From REEB95 sp050729835 (lineage in GTDB: Bacteria; Pseudomonadota; Alphaproteobacteria; ATCC43930; CGMCC-115725): a stretch of DNA of 64,000 nucleotides. The position numbers and the translations under genes are program-made. Numbering within the stretch: position 1 is the first letter of the stretch; every line of letters starts with the position of its first letter. Positions 24,233-33,334 of this stretch are shown here, one piece after another. The notes under the pieces were generated by a model. The model made no database searches and was not told the origin of the DNA. It saw nothing but the letters and a program-made list of their open reading frames with translations. Where the stretch lies: positions 48,640 to 112,639 of the forward strand of contig JBOHLS010000006.1 in the NCBI GenBank assembly GCA_050729835.1, in the 5' to 3' direction.

Positions 24233-25354
24233 TCAATCGACCACGGCGGTGCCGGCTTTGAGCCGGTCGGGATCGAGGCGGATATCATGCCGCACCTTGC
24301 CGGTCAGCGGCGGCAAGTCCTGGCCGTCAACCGCCACGGCAAGCTCGCTGGCGTTGCCGGCGTATAGCACCAAGCCCGACTGTTCCGGGACCCGATAGAC
24401 GTCGCCAACTTTCATCAGCCGCTGAAACACGGTCGTCCCATTTTGGTCACGCACCTTGATCCAGCAATCGTCTTTCGCACGGATGACGATCCGCGCCGGC
24501 GCGTCGGTGACGCCGAAGATGTGCGCATTGCCGGGACCAGGCATGACCGACGCGCCGCCGTCGCCTGGCGGCAAGGCGGCGGTCTGGGTCGGCGGTTCGA
24601 TCGCCGTCTGCGGCTTGGTCATGCCAGGCGGCGGCTTCAAGACCGGCGCGACTTCGTCGCTCGGCGCGGACGACGGCGTGGCGCCGGGCGGCGGCGACAA
24701 GACCGGCGCCGCCAATCCGGATGTCGGCGATGATGGTGGTGGTGGCGCGAGCGTCGGCGCCGTTGCCGGTGTGACGGCCGCCGATGTCGCCCGGGGCGCG
24801 GTCGGTGCCGGAGCCGGCGTCGCGTCGCCGGTCGATGGCGCGGCGGGCGGCGGCAGAAGCGCCGCCGGCACGGCACTGACGCGCTCCGGGCGGACGCGGC
24901 CGCCGGACGACAGGTAGTACCAGGCGCCATAAGCCGCGAGCAGCAGCAGAACCGCCGCCGTCAGGATGCGACCGTGCGGAATGCCACGATCGCCAAGCGG
25001 CACCGGAAAGACCAGATCGCGCGAAATCTCGAAGCCGCTGGCCTCCTGCTTGAAGCGCCGCACCGCCTCCTGGCCGTCGAGGCCGAGATGGATGGCATAG
25101 GCGCGCACAAACCCCAGCGCATAGACCGGCGCCGGCAGCCGGTCATAGCGGCCTTCCTCGATCGCCACCAGATACTGGGCGCGGATGCGCAACGCGTTGG
25201 CGATGCGCTCGACGTCGCCGCCATAGCTTTCGCGGGTTTCGCGCAGCAACGCGCCGATTGTGTGCTTGGGGCGCGCCGACGCGGGCTCGGCTTCGAGCAC
25301 GGCGGCTGGGCCGCTCTCCGATTCCGGTGATGTTTGTCCAGGGGAACCCGACAT
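24233..25354 (-). CDS. rodZ: RodZ-like cell-shape protein (HTH_25, one membrane helix, DUF4115)
   Basis: This 373-residue protein has the RodZ architecture: a cytoplasmic helix-turn-helix of the HTH_25 type (about 28-105, with IGALLRETRESYGGDVERIA and YALGFVRAYA), a single membrane helix near 130-147 (ILTAAVLLLLAAYGAWYY), a long Pro/Ala/Thr-rich linker and a C-terminal DUF4115 domain (from about 275). RodZ links MreB to the peptidoglycan elongation machinery. It lies next to ispG, an arrangement seen in many proteobacteria. No fault is visible. Confidence 0.88.
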   Translation of the reverse strand: MSGSPGQTSPESESGPAAVLEAEPASARPKHTIGALLRETRESYGGDVERIANALRIRAQYLVAIEEGRYDRLPAPVYALGFVRAYAIHLGLDGQEAVRRFKQEASGFEISRDLVFPVPLGDRGIPHGRILTAAVLLLLAAYGAWYYLSSGGRVRPERVSAVPAALLPPPAAPSTGDATPAPAPTAPRATSAAVTPATAPTLAPPPPSSPTSGLAAPVLSPPPGATPSSAPSDEVAPVLKPPPGMTKPQTAIEPPTQTAALPPGDGGASVMPGPGNAHIFGVTDAPARIVIRAKDDCWIKVRDQNGTTVFQRLMKVGDVYRVPEQSGLVLYAGNASELAVAVDGQDLPPLTGKVRHDIRLDPDRLKAGTAVVD

Positions 25355-25420
25355 GGACCCTCGCCGGAATTGTGTCCTAAGGCGCCTTCTGCCGCAACAA
25401 TCGTCCGATTCGCCGCGCCT

Positions 25421-27691
25421 TCAGATCGTCACGCCATGGTCCTGGGCGAAGTTGTGGAGGCTGCCGCGCAGGCTGTCGGCATGGCCGCCGAGGGTAGCGA
25501 GAAAATCGCACAAACTCGTGCAATCGAGCGAGCGCACCATGGCCTTGACGCGCCCGAGCGAGCCCGGCGCCATCGAAAGGTTGCGATAACCCAAGCCGAT
25601 CAGCGCCATGGCGCCGAGCGGATCGCCCGCCATCTCGCCGCACAAGGCAAAGGGCTTCGCCGCCGCGCGGCACGCCTGGGCGATGTCGGCCAGGACGCGC
25701 AGCATCGCAGGCATCAAGTAGTCGTAGCGCTCGGCAATGCGGGCATTGCCGCGATCGGCGGCGAACAGGAACTGGACGAGATCGTTGGTCCCGACCGAGA
25801 CGAAGTCGACGCGGCTCAGCAAATCGGGCATCTGCCAGAGCAAGGCGGGAACCTCGAGCATCACGCCGACTTCGATCGCCGTCGGCAGCACGCCGCCGCG
25901 CTTGCGGACGCGGTCGAGCTCGAGCTTGAGCACCTCGCGCGCGGCATCGAATTCCGCGATCGCGGCGACCATCGGGAACATCACACGCAGGCGCTTGCCC
26001 GAAGCCGCGCGGATGAAGGCGCGCAGCTGCTGCCGCAAGAGGGCGGGACGGTCGAGGGCGATGCGCACCGCGCGCCATCCCATCGCCGGGTTTTCTTCGC
26101 GCTCGCCCTCCATGTAGGGCAGCAACTTGTCACCGCCGATGTCAAGGGTGCGGAACGTCACCGGACGGTCGCCGGCCTGGTCGAGCACGCGGCGATAGAG
26201 AGTGGTTTGCTGCGCCACGGTCGGAAAATCGTCGCGCAACATGAACTGGAGCTCGGTGCGGAACAGCCCGATGCCCTGCGCACCGGCCTCGTCGAGATAC
26301 GGCAGATCGATCAGCAGGCCGGCGTTGAGGTTCAGTTCGACGCGCACGCCGTCCTTGGTCTCGGCCGGCAGGTCCTTGAGCGCGGCATAATGCTGCCGCC
26401 GCCCTTGACGCACCTCGATGCGCGCCAGCGCCGCTTGCAGGAGATCGTCGCCCGGGCGGAGCACGACGACCGCATCATCGCCGTCGACGGCCACGAGGTC
26501 GCCGGCCTCGACCCGCAACAGCACGTCCTTGACGCGGCCGACCACGGGAATGTCGAGCGCGCGCGCCACCACCGCGACATGCGCGCCGGGCGAACCTTCC
26601 TCGAGCACCACGCCCTTCAACCGCCGCCTGTCGTAGTCGAGCAATTCGGCCGGGCCCATGCTGCGCGCGATCAGCACGAACTCCTCCGGCAGCTCGGCTT
26701 GACGCGCCGCCGTGATCGGCTTGCCGGTCAGATGCCATTGCAGGCGGTTGGCGACGTCTTCAAGGTCGGCGAGGCGCTCCTTGATATAGGGGTCGGTCGC
26801 CTGCAGCAGCCGCGCCCGCGTGTCGTCGAGGACGCGCTGGACCGCCGCCTCGGCCGTCAAGCCGCCACGCACAGCGTCGGCGATGCGCTGCAGCCAGCCG
26901 CGGTCGGCGGCGAACATGCGGTAGGTCTCGAGCACGTCCTGATGCTCGCCCGACGCCGGCATGTCGGTTTCCGCCAAGAGTTGGTCAATCGCGCTCTGCA
27001 TCGCGGTGGTCGCCTGCCGCAGCCGCTCGAGCTCGGCGGCGATGTCCTCGGCGACGATGCGGTGGATGGCGATGCGCGGCTGGTGCAGCACCGCCTGGCC
27101 GACGGCAAGGCCGGCGTTGAGGCGAATGCCGTCGAGCCGCGTCGGCAGCGTCACGTTGCCTTCGCCGGGCTGCTGTTCCGCCGGGCTGACGAGATCGCCC
27201 GACGCGGCGATCTCGGCTACGATCATGGCGATGGTCTGCAGCGCCTCGATCTCTTCCTCGCTGTAGTGGCGCTGGGTGCGGTTTTGCACCACCAGCACGC
27301 CGAGGACGCGGCCGCCGCGCAGGACCGGCACGCCCATCAGCGAGTGGTAGATCTCCTCGCCGGTTTCCGGGCGATAGGCGAAGTCGGGATGGGATTGCGC
27401 CTCGGCGAGCGCCAGTGGCCGCGCCGTCGCCGCGATCGCGCCAACGAGGCCTTCGCCGACGTGCAACCGCGTGCGGTGCACCGCCTCGGGCCGCAGGCCT
27501 TCCGTCGCGAACAATTCGAGCAAGTTGCCGGCGCGGCGGATGTAGCACGAGCAGACCTCAGCCACCATGTCGGCAGCGACGATGCGCACGATCTCGTCGA
27601 GCTTCTGCTGGGCCGTCCTCTCGCCGGCCATCACGTCGCGCAAGCGACGGAGGACGCGGCGGGACCCAGCGGCCGCCGCGCCGGGTTCCAT
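25421..27691 (-). CDS. ptsP: Phosphoenolpyruvate-protein phosphotransferase PtsP (EI-Ntr)
   Basis: This is enzyme I of the nitrogen phosphotransferase system, 756 residues. It has an N-terminal GAF domain (about 15-160), then the EI N-terminal domain, the phosphohistidine domain with GSPGAHVAVVARAL, and the PEP-binding barrel with GIGLFRTELQF and FVSVGTNDLVQFLFA. PEP phosphorylates the His, which passes phosphate to NPr and EIIA-Ntr, regulating nitrogen, potassium and carbon functions; in alphaproteobacteria the GAF domain responds to glutamine. The start codon shares one base with the stop of the upstream monooxygenase gene. Confidence 0.96.
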   Translation of the reverse strand: MEPGAAAAGSRRVLRRLRDVMAGERTAQQKLDEIVRIVAADMVAEVCSCYIRRAGNLLELFATEGLRPEAVHRTRLHVGEGLVGAIAATARPLALAEAQSHPDFAYRPETGEEIYHSLMGVPVLRGGRVLGVLVVQNRTQRHYSEEEIEALQTIAMIVAEIAASGDLVSPAEQQPGEGNVTLPTRLDGIRLNAGLAVGQAVLHQPRIAIHRIVAEDIAAELERLRQATTAMQSAIDQLLAETDMPASGEHQDVLETYRMFAADRGWLQRIADAVRGGLTAEAAVQRVLDDTRARLLQATDPYIKERLADLEDVANRLQWHLTGKPITAARQAELPEEFVLIARSMGPAELLDYDRRRLKGVVLEEGSPGAHVAVVARALDIPVVGRVKDVLLRVEAGDLVAVDGDDAVVVLRPGDDLLQAALARIEVRQGRRQHYAALKDLPAETKDGVRVELNLNAGLLIDLPYLDEAGAQGIGLFRTELQFMLRDDFPTVAQQTTLYRRVLDQAGDRPVTFRTLDIGGDKLLPYMEGEREENPAMGWRAVRIALDRPALLRQQLRAFIRAASGKRLRVMFPMVAAIAEFDAAREVLKLELDRVRKRGGVLPTAIEVGVMLEVPALLWQMPDLLSRVDFVSVGTNDLVQFLFAADRGNARIAERYDYLMPAMLRVLADIAQACRAAAKPFALCGEMAGDPLGAMALIGLGYRNLSMAPGSLGRVKAMVRSLDCTSLCDFLATLGGHADSLRGSLHNFAQDHGVTI

Positions 27692-28785
27692 CAGGCTTCC
27701 GCCCGAGAGCGCAGTGCGGCGGCGCGCTCTCCCTCGGCATCGCTCTCGCGGGTCGCCCCGGCGCGCGTCAGCAGCGCATCCATCGCCTGGGCCACCAGCT
27801 CGTCAAGAATCTCCCGAGTCGACTGTTCGCGCGTCACCATGCCGACGCTCTGCCCCGCCATCAGCGAACCGGTCTCGACGTCGCCATCGACCACGGCGCG
27901 GCGCAAGGCGCCGACCCAGAACCGTTCGATCTCGAGCTGCGCGTCCTTTTGCGTCAAGGCGCCTTTGGTGAACCGCTCGACCACGTCGCCCTGCTTCTCC
28001 ATGAAGACGCGGGTGCCATCGTTGGCCAGTGCGCGGACCGGAATCACCGGGAAGCGCGGGTCGAGCTGTACCGACGGGACGGCGTCGCGCGCCGCCGCGC
28101 GTATGAAGGCCTGCTTGAATTTCGGATGCGCGATCGATTCATGCGCGCAGACGAAGCGCGTACCGAGCTGCACGCCCGACGCGCCCATCTCGAGATAGGA
28201 GGCGATGGCCGCGCCATGGCCGATGCCGCCGGCGACGAAGACCGGAACCTCGCTGACATGCGGCAGGATCTCCTGCGCCAGCACGCTGGTGGCGACCGGT
28301 CCGATATGGCCGCCGGCCTCCATGCCTTCGATGACGATGGCGTCGGCGCCCATGCGCACCAGCTTCTTGGCGATCGACAGGGCCGGCGCGAAGCACAGCA
28401 GCTTGGCGCCCGATTGCTTGACACGCGCGACCGCCGGCGCCGGCGGCAGCGCGCCGGCGAGCACGACGTGGCTCATTCGCTGTCGCGTGCAGACGTCGAC
28501 CAGGTCGAGAAGCTCGGGATGGAGCGTGATCAGGTTGACGCCGAACGGCTTCGCCGTGAGCGCCTTGGTGGCGGCGATCTCGGTCTCGAGCTGCGCCGGA
28601 TTCATCGAGCCGCAGGCGATGACGCCGAAGCCGCCGCCATTCGAGAGCGCGGCCACCAGATTGCGTTCCGACACCCAGGTCATCGCGCCGCCCATGATGG
28701 CGCGCTCGGAGCCGAGAAAGCGGCGGCCGCGCGCCCACAGCCGGTCGAGCCAATCTGCGGCGCGGGCCCGATCGGCGGCGGTCAT
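27691..28785 (-). CDS. Nitronate monooxygenase family flavoprotein (NPD-like)
   Basis: This 364-residue TIM-barrel FMN protein belongs to the 2-nitropropane dioxygenase / nitronate monooxygenase family. Visible features are IMGGAMTWVSERNLVAALSN, VIEGMEAGGHIGP (the FMN-loop with the conserved His), VFVAGGIGHG and GASGVQLGTRFVCAHES. The family oxidises alkyl nitronates, or in related members reduces quinones or acts in fatty-acid synthesis, so the substrate here is open. It overlaps lysC by 4 bases and ptsP by 1, suggesting cotranscription in the order lysC, this gene, ptsP. Confidence 0.87.
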   Translation of the reverse strand: MTAADRARAADWLDRLWARGRRFLGSERAIMGGAMTWVSERNLVAALSNGGGFGVIACGSMNPAQLETEIAATKALTAKPFGVNLITLHPELLDLVDVCTRQRMSHVVLAGALPPAPAVARVKQSGAKLLCFAPALSIAKKLVRMGADAIVIEGMEAGGHIGPVATSVLAQEILPHVSEVPVFVAGGIGHGAAIASYLEMGASGVQLGTRFVCAHESIAHPKFKQAFIRAAARDAVPSVQLDPRFPVIPVRALANDGTRVFMEKQGDVVERFTKGALTQKDAQLEIERFWVGALRRAVVDGDVETGSLMAGQSVGMVTREQSTREILDELVAQAMDALLTRAGATRESDAEGERAAALRSRAEA

Positions 28786-30002
28786 TCGGAGTCGAGCCCG
28801 TAGGCGGTGTGCAGGGCGCGCACGGCGAGCTCGGTGTATTCCTCGGCCACCAGCACGCTCACCTTGATCTCCGAGGTCGAGATCACCTGGATATTGATGC
28901 TCTTCTCGGCGAGGGTCGAGAACATCTTCTGCGCCACGCCGGCGTGGCTGCGCATGCCGACGCCGATTACCGAAATCTTGACCACATTGGGATCGGGCTT
29001 GAGCTCGGCATAGGCCAAGGCCTTGCGCTGCGCCTCGAGCACCTTGACCGTGCGCGCGAGGTCGACCTTGCCGACCGTGAACGTCAGGTCGGTGGTGCGT
29101 CCGTCGTCGGAAATGTTCTGCACGATCATGTCGACGTTGATCGCGTGCTCGGTCAGCGGCCCGAAGATCGCGGCGGCCACGCCCGGTCGGTCGGGCACCT
29201 TGACCAGCGTCACCTTGGCATCGTCGCGGCTATAGGCGATGCCGCTCACCACTTGCTTTTCCAAGATCTCGTCCTCGTCCACGACCAATGTACCCGGCGT
29301 ATCCTCGAAGCTCGACAGCACCTGGACGCGCACGCGATGGTTCATCGCCATCTCGACCGAACGCGTCTGCAGGACCTTTGCGCCTTGCGAGGCGAATTCC
29401 AGCATCTCCTCGTAGGTTATTCTATCGAGCTTGCGCGCCTTCGCAACGATGCGCGGATCGGAGGTATAGACGCCGTCGACATCGGTGAAGATGTCGCAGC
29501 GCTCGGCCTCGAGCGCCGCCGCCAGCGCCACCGCCGAGGTATCCGACCCGCCGCGGCCGAGCGTCGTGACCCGGGCGTCGGGGCCGAGTCCCTGGAAGCC
29601 GGCGACCACCGCGACCTGACCGCGGCCGAGCCGCGCCTTGAGCTCCTTGACCGAAATCTCGGCGATCCGCGCGCGGCCGTGCATGCCGTCGGTCTGGATC
29701 GGAACCTGCCAGCCGAGCCATGAGCGCGCGTCGACGCCGATATCCTGCAACGCCAGCGCCAGCAGCCCGGCCGTCACCTGCTCGCCAGAGGCGACGACGA
29801 CGTCGTATTCGCGCGCGTCGTGCAGCCGCGCGATCTGGTTCGTCCAGTCGACGAGCTGGTTGGTGGCGCCGGCCATGGCCGAGACCACAACCGCGACCTG
29901 ATTGCCGGCGTCGACCTCGCGCTTGATGCGCCGGGCAACGTTCTTGATCCGCTCGATCCCGGCGACCGAAGTGCCGCCGAATTTTTGCACGATGCACGCC
30001 AT
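28782..30002 (-). CDS. lysC: Aspartate kinase
   Basis: LysC phosphorylates aspartate, the first step to lysine, threonine, methionine and diaminopimelate. From ATG 30002 it has 406 residues and begins MACIVQKFGGTSVAG, the family signature; an open frame extends upstream but is non-homologous. The kinase domain includes GRGGSDTSAVALAAAL and TDVDGVYTSDPR. Two C-terminal ACT domains (about 265 to the end) would bind the feedback inhibitors. It diverges from ubiG across 124 bases. Confidence 0.97.
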   Translation of the reverse strand: MACIVQKFGGTSVAGIERIKNVARRIKREVDAGNQVAVVVSAMAGATNQLVDWTNQIARLHDAREYDVVVASGEQVTAGLLALALQDIGVDARSWLGWQVPIQTDGMHGRARIAEISVKELKARLGRGQVAVVAGFQGLGPDARVTTLGRGGSDTSAVALAAALEAERCDIFTDVDGVYTSDPRIVAKARKLDRITYEEMLEFASQGAKVLQTRSVEMAMNHRVRVQVLSSFEDTPGTLVVDEDEILEKQVVSGIAYSRDDAKVTLVKVPDRPGVAAAIFGPLTEHAINVDMIVQNISDDGRTTDLTFTVGKVDLARTVKVLEAQRKALAYAELKPDPNVVKISVIGVGMRSHAGVAQKMFSTLAEKSINIQVISTSEIKVSVLVAEEYTELAVRALHTAYGLDSE

Positions 30003-30126
30003 GGCGAAGAAGGCCCGTGGGCTGGGAGGTTGCCTGCAAAAGGGCGCGTATTCATACTCTTTCCCGCAAGACCGGGGCAAGGCGGCGAAGGCGCCCCGGC
30101 GCGAGAACGGGTGCGGAAACGGCGGG

Positions 30127-30954
30127 ATGGACAGAACCGGTAAAGCAGCGGCGCGACGTCGACGGCCCAGACACAGGACGGCCCGTCCGCGGCGCGCGTC
30201 CGCCCCGAAACGGCCGCGCTCGACCGTCGACGCTGGCGAGATCGCCAATTTCTCCGCCGTGGCCCGGGCCTGGTGGAACCCCGAAGGCGCGTTCCGTCCG
30301 CTTCACCGTCTCAACCCCGTGCGACTCACCTTCCTGCGCGACCAGCTTGTCCGCCATTTCGGCCGCGATCCGACGGCGACGCGTCCGTTCGCCGGCCTGT
30401 CGCTGCTCGATATCGGCTGCGGCGGCGGCATCGTCGCCGAACCCATGGCGCGGCTTGGCTTCGCGGTGACCGGGATCGATGCCGACGCGACCGCGATCCG
30501 GATCGCCCGCGCCCATGCGGCCGAAGCCGGCCTCGCGATCGATTACCGGCAGGACGCGGCCGAGAATCTGGCACGCCAGCGACGGCGCTTCGACGCGGTG
30601 CTGGCGCTGGAAGTGGTCGAGCACAGCGCCGACCCGGCGTTGTTCCTCGCCACCGCCGCTTCGCTGGTGACGCCGGGCGGCGCCTTCGCACTCTCGACCA
30701 TCAGTCGCACCCTCCGCTCCTTCTTGTTCGCAATCGTCGGTGCCGAATACCTGCTGCGATGGGTGCCGCGCGGCACCCATCGCTGGTCGAAATTCATGCG
30801 CCCGTCAGAAGTCGCTGAAATACTTAGTAAAAACCATCTCGAAATCGGAACAATCGCGGCCCTGACCTACGCGCCGGACGGCAGCGGCTGGCGTCTCGGC
30901 GGGCCGCCAGCGGTCAATTATTTACTGTTTGCCAGCAAACCGGCGGGGAAATAA
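30127..30954 (+). CDS. ubiG: Ubiquinone biosynthesis O-methyltransferase
   Basis: UbiG catalyses both O-methylations in ubiquinone synthesis. From ATG 30127 the protein has 275 residues, with an Arg/Pro-rich N-terminal stretch, then DAGEIANFSAVARAWWNPEG (characteristic of UbiG), the SAM motif LDIGCGGGIVAEPMARLG, and TISRTLRSFLFAIVGAEY (membrane-associating region). ubiG divergent from lysC is a common alphaproteobacterial arrangement. Earlier in-frame ATGs lack similarity and would make the leader overlap the lysC promoter region. Confidence 0.95.
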   Translation: MDRTGKAAARRRRPRHRTARPRRASAPKRPRSTVDAGEIANFSAVARAWWNPEGAFRPLHRLNPVRLTFLRDQLVRHFGRDPTATRPFAGLSLLDIGCGGGIVAEPMARLGFAVTGIDADATAIRIARAHAAEAGLAIDYRQDAAENLARQRRRFDAVLALEVVEHSADPALFLATAASLVTPGGAFALSTISRTLRSFLFAIVGAEYLLRWVPRGTHRWSKFMRPSEVAEILSKNHLEIGTIAALTYAPDGSGWRLGGPPAVNYLLFASKPAGK

Positions 30955-30977
30955 TCTTATGTATTGGGCCGATTCTC

Positions 30978-31037
30978 GGACTGGATAAGTCCGCGGCGGT
31001 GGGTATTTCGCCAGTCCAAAGACGGATCTCAACCGTC
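30978..31037 (+). promoter_or_regulatory. Structured leader of the cold-shock-domain gene
   Basis: Between ubiG and the cold-shock gene two inverted repeats are visible: GGACTGG (30978-30984) with CCAGTCC (31011-31017), and GACGG (31021-31025) with CCGTC (31033-31037). An alternative GGACT/AGTCC hairpin competes with the first. A structured, switchable leader would fit the family, but the transcription start is unknown. Confidence 0.35.
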
Positions 31038-31082
31038 GGGCTCGGGCGGAATGCGGGGGGGGTATTTTCCGATGGTGCATCC

Positions 31083-31646
31083 ATGAACGCATTTGCGCCG
31101 CCGCCCGGCGAGGCCGCGCGGCTGTCCGGCAAAATCAAATGGTTCAACCGCAGCAAGGGATTCGGATTCATCGTTCCGGATGACGGCACGAGCGACGTGT
31201 TCCTGCCGCTCGCCGTGCTCGAGCGTTCGGGCTTCAGCGAAGCGCCCGATGGCGCGAGCATCACCTTCGAGTGGGTACAGGGCCCGAAGGGGCGCGCTGC
31301 GACCCAGGTGCTCGACCTCGACGCCTCGACCGCGACGCCGCGGGCGCCCAGGGAACGCGGGGGCGAGCGCGGCGGCTTCCGGCCGCGTGACGGCGGCGGC
31401 GGTGGCGATACGCCGTCAGGGCCGGCCGAATCGCTCGACGGCGTGGTCAAGTGGTACGACCCGGCGCGCGGCTTCGGCTTCATCCTGCCGAATGATGGCA
31501 GCAAGGACATCTTCGTGCACATAACGGCGTTGCGCCGTTCCGGCATCGACGGCCTCGATCCCGGCCAGCCGGTGCGCATGATGGTGTCGCAGGCGCGCCG
31601 CGGGCGCGAAGCCTCCTCGGTCGAGTTGCTGGCGCACAACGGCTGA
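31083..31646 (+). CDS. Double cold-shock-domain protein
   Basis: This 187-residue protein holds two cold-shock domains, at about 14-80 (KIKWFNRSKGFGFIVPDDG) and 118-187 (VVKWYDPARGFGFILPNDG, DIFVHITAL), joined by a Gly/Arg-rich linker. The RNP1 (KGFGFI, RGFGFI) and RNP2 (VFLPL, IFVHI) strands are present; the first domain has Leu-Pro where His normally sits in RNP2, so it may bind nucleic acid less well. Two-domain proteins of this type are common in alphaproteobacteria. ATG 31083 gives the family N-terminus; an earlier ATG at 30999 would add an unrelated segment. Confidence 0.9.
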   Translation: MNAFAPPPGEAARLSGKIKWFNRSKGFGFIVPDDGTSDVFLPLAVLERSGFSEAPDGASITFEWVQGPKGRAATQVLDLDASTATPRAPRERGGERGGFRPRDGGGGGDTPSGPAESLDGVVKWYDPARGFGFILPNDGSKDIFVHITALRRSGIDGLDPGQPVRMMVSQARRGREASSVELLAHNG

Positions 31647-31652
31647 GCGCGT

Positions 31653-32813
31653 TCACCGCGCCCGGCGAATCACCGACAGACCGGCCAGCGTCGTTGCCGC
31701 CGCAGCGATGAAGAATGCCACGCGATAGCTGCCAGTGAAATCGACCACGGCGCCGAACGCCGGCGGCCCGAGCAACGCACCGATGAAGGTCAACGCCAGC
31801 GCACCGCCGGTAGCCATGCCGGCGCTGCCGGTCGGGGCGAGCCGCGCGACTTCGGCGAGGAACACGCCGTTCCAGCCCAGCGCCACGGCGCCGAGCGCCG
31901 CCGCTACGCCGAGCACCAGCGTCAACGGCCAATCCGGTCCGACCAGCGCCAGAACCGCGCCGGTGGCGCCGATGGCGAGGCCGAGCAGGCTCAGCGCCTG
32001 CCGCGCGCCGACCAGCCGATCGGCCGCCCAGCCACAGAGAATGCGGCCGAAGATGCCCGCCGCCTGGAGCACCGCCATCACTAGGCCGGCGGCGACCAGC
32101 GTCATGCTCGCGCGCTCGGTCAGGAAGGTGACGAGGAAGGCGCTGACGCAGAGCTGCATCGCCGAATAACTGAGCGAGGCCAGCGCCAGACGACGCAGCA
32201 CCGGCTCACCCAGGACCATATTGACGGCGGCAAGGATATGGCTGCCGCCCGCCGCCGTCGGATCGGCATCGTCATCGAGACTTTTGTGCAGCGGCTCGCA
32301 GAATATCGCGAGTAGCACGCCGACGGCGGCGACTGCGAGCGCCGCTCCCTTCCAGCCGAACGGCAACGCCAGCGGCGGCACGACGAGTCCTGCGAGCGCG
32401 CCGCCCAGCGGTACGCCGGTCTGCTTGATCGAGAAGACGAGCGCGCGCCGCGCTGGCGGCGTCTGACGGATCAGGATATGCGAACTCGCCGGCGTCATCG
32501 GTCCATAGCCGATGCCGATGAGCACGGCGCCGACGATGCCGAGCCAGAGCGACGCGCTGGCCAGCAGCGCCAAGCCGACGGCGCCGGCGACCAGCGCCGC
32601 TTGGCTGACCCGGATCGCGCCGTAGCGCCGCACCGGCCCGCCCGACATGCCGGTCGACAGGCAGGCCGCGGCATAGACCACCGCGGTGTAGACGCCGATG
32701 TGGTTGGTATTGACGCCGAATTCCGGCGCCGCGAGGCCGGCAAAAACCGGCGGCGCCAGCACCATCATGGTGGCGAGCGCCTGAATGGCAAGCGTGGCGA
32801 TCAGAGCCAGCAT
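31653..32813 (-). CDS. MFS permease
   Basis: This 386-residue major facilitator has 12 predicted membrane helices. Features include the loop GMSGGPVRRYG between helices 2 and 3 (a variant of motif A) and GIGYGPMTPASSHIL in helix 4, seen in CynX/NimT-like and related small-molecule transporters. Substrate and direction cannot be read from the sequence. It is convergent with the cold-shock gene, 6 bases apart, and divergent from gcrA, so it may share the regulatory region 32814-32958. Confidence 0.85.
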   Translation of the reverse strand: MLALIATLAIQALATMMVLAPPVFAGLAAPEFGVNTNHIGVYTAVVYAAACLSTGMSGGPVRRYGAIRVSQAALVAGAVGLALLASASLWLGIVGAVLIGIGYGPMTPASSHILIRQTPPARRALVFSIKQTGVPLGGALAGLVVPPLALPFGWKGAALAVAAVGVLLAIFCEPLHKSLDDDADPTAAGGSHILAAVNMVLGEPVLRRLALASLSYSAMQLCVSAFLVTFLTERASMTLVAAGLVMAVLQAAGIFGRILCGWAADRLVGARQALSLLGLAIGATGAVLALVGPDWPLTLVLGVAAALGAVALGWNGVFLAEVARLAPTGSAGMATGGALALTFIGALLGPPAFGAVVDFTGSYRVAFFIAAAATTLAGLSVIRRAR

Positions 32814-32852
32814 GGCATCCGGCAGCCTAGCGTGGATCGCGTTTGCTGCTGT

Positions 32853-32874
32853 GAATCCCGGGGATATCCGAATC
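32853..32874. promoter_or_regulatory. Two GANTC methylation sites upstream of gcrA
   Basis: GAATC occurs at 32853-32857 and 32870-32874, 17 bases apart, in the 145-base gap before gcrA. GANTC is the target of CcrM methylase, and GcrA acts at promoters with methylated GANTC, so these sites could tie gcrA expression to replication. This is inference from the known CcrM-GcrA circuit. Confidence 0.5.
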
Positions 32875-32906
32875 GCAGGTATTGGCCGGTTCGGGGGCTC
32901 GTGATA

Positions 32907-32947
32907 CCGTATTTAGTGGTTGGACGATCTCTCACCACGATATACGG
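32907..32947 (+). promoter_or_regulatory. Long inverted repeat directly upstream of gcrA
   Basis: CCGTATTTAGTGGT (32907-32920) and ACCACGATATACGG (32934-32947) are reverse complements at 12 of 14 positions, around a 13-base centre. The repeat ends 11 bases before the gcrA ATG and its right arm includes the first two bases of the G-rich ribosome-binding site. It could be an operator, or an RNA hairpin that covers the ribosome-binding site. Confidence 0.6.
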
Positions 32948-32958
32948 GGGGACGGCTT

Positions 32959-33309
32959 ATGGAATCGATTTGGACGGCTGAACTCGTGCAGAACCTTGCC
33001 CGACTCTGGGATGAAGGCCATTCGACGGCCGAAATCGGCCGCCGACTCGGAGTCAGCAAGAACGCCGTGGTGGGGAAGGCACATCGGCTGGCGCTGACGC
33101 CGCGGCCCTCGCCGCTCAAGCGTCCGCCGATGCGCCGACCAGTGCCGGCGGTCGCCGCGACCGGCAGCGGGAACTGCTCCTGGCCGACCGGACATCCCGG
33201 CGACAAGGATTTCGGCTTCTGCGGCAAGCGGACTCTCGCCGGCAAACCGTACTGCGCCGAGCACGCGGCGATGGCGTATGTACGGCCGAAGAACCACAAC
33301 GCGGCCTAA
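32959..33309 (+). CDS. gcrA: GcrA cell-cycle regulator
   Basis: This is a 116-residue GcrA-family protein. The N-terminal helix-turn-helix (IWTAELVQNLARLWDEGHS, AEIGRRLGVSKNAVVGKAHR) is near-canonical, followed by a Pro/Arg linker and the sigma-interacting C-terminal domain with conserved Cys in CSWPTGHPGDKDFGFCG and YCAEHAAMAY. GcrA binds the housekeeping sigma factor and activates promoters with CcrM-methylated GANTC. ATG 32959 is preceded by GGGGGGAC. An in-frame ATG at 32920 lies inside the upstream inverted repeat and would add an unrelated segment. Confidence 0.96.
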   Translation: MESIWTAELVQNLARLWDEGHSTAEIGRRLGVSKNAVVGKAHRLALTPRPSPLKRPPMRRPVPAVAATGSGNCSWPTGHPGDKDFGFCGKRTLAGKPYCAEHAAMAYVRPKNHNAA

Positions 33310-33334
33310 ATCGAGTTGAGACATGCCAAGCGAG

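Noticed and set aside
25334..28198. Open frame of about 950 codons opposite ptsP and the nitronate monooxygenase gene
   Set aside because: It crosses two well-supported genes and has no family similarity.
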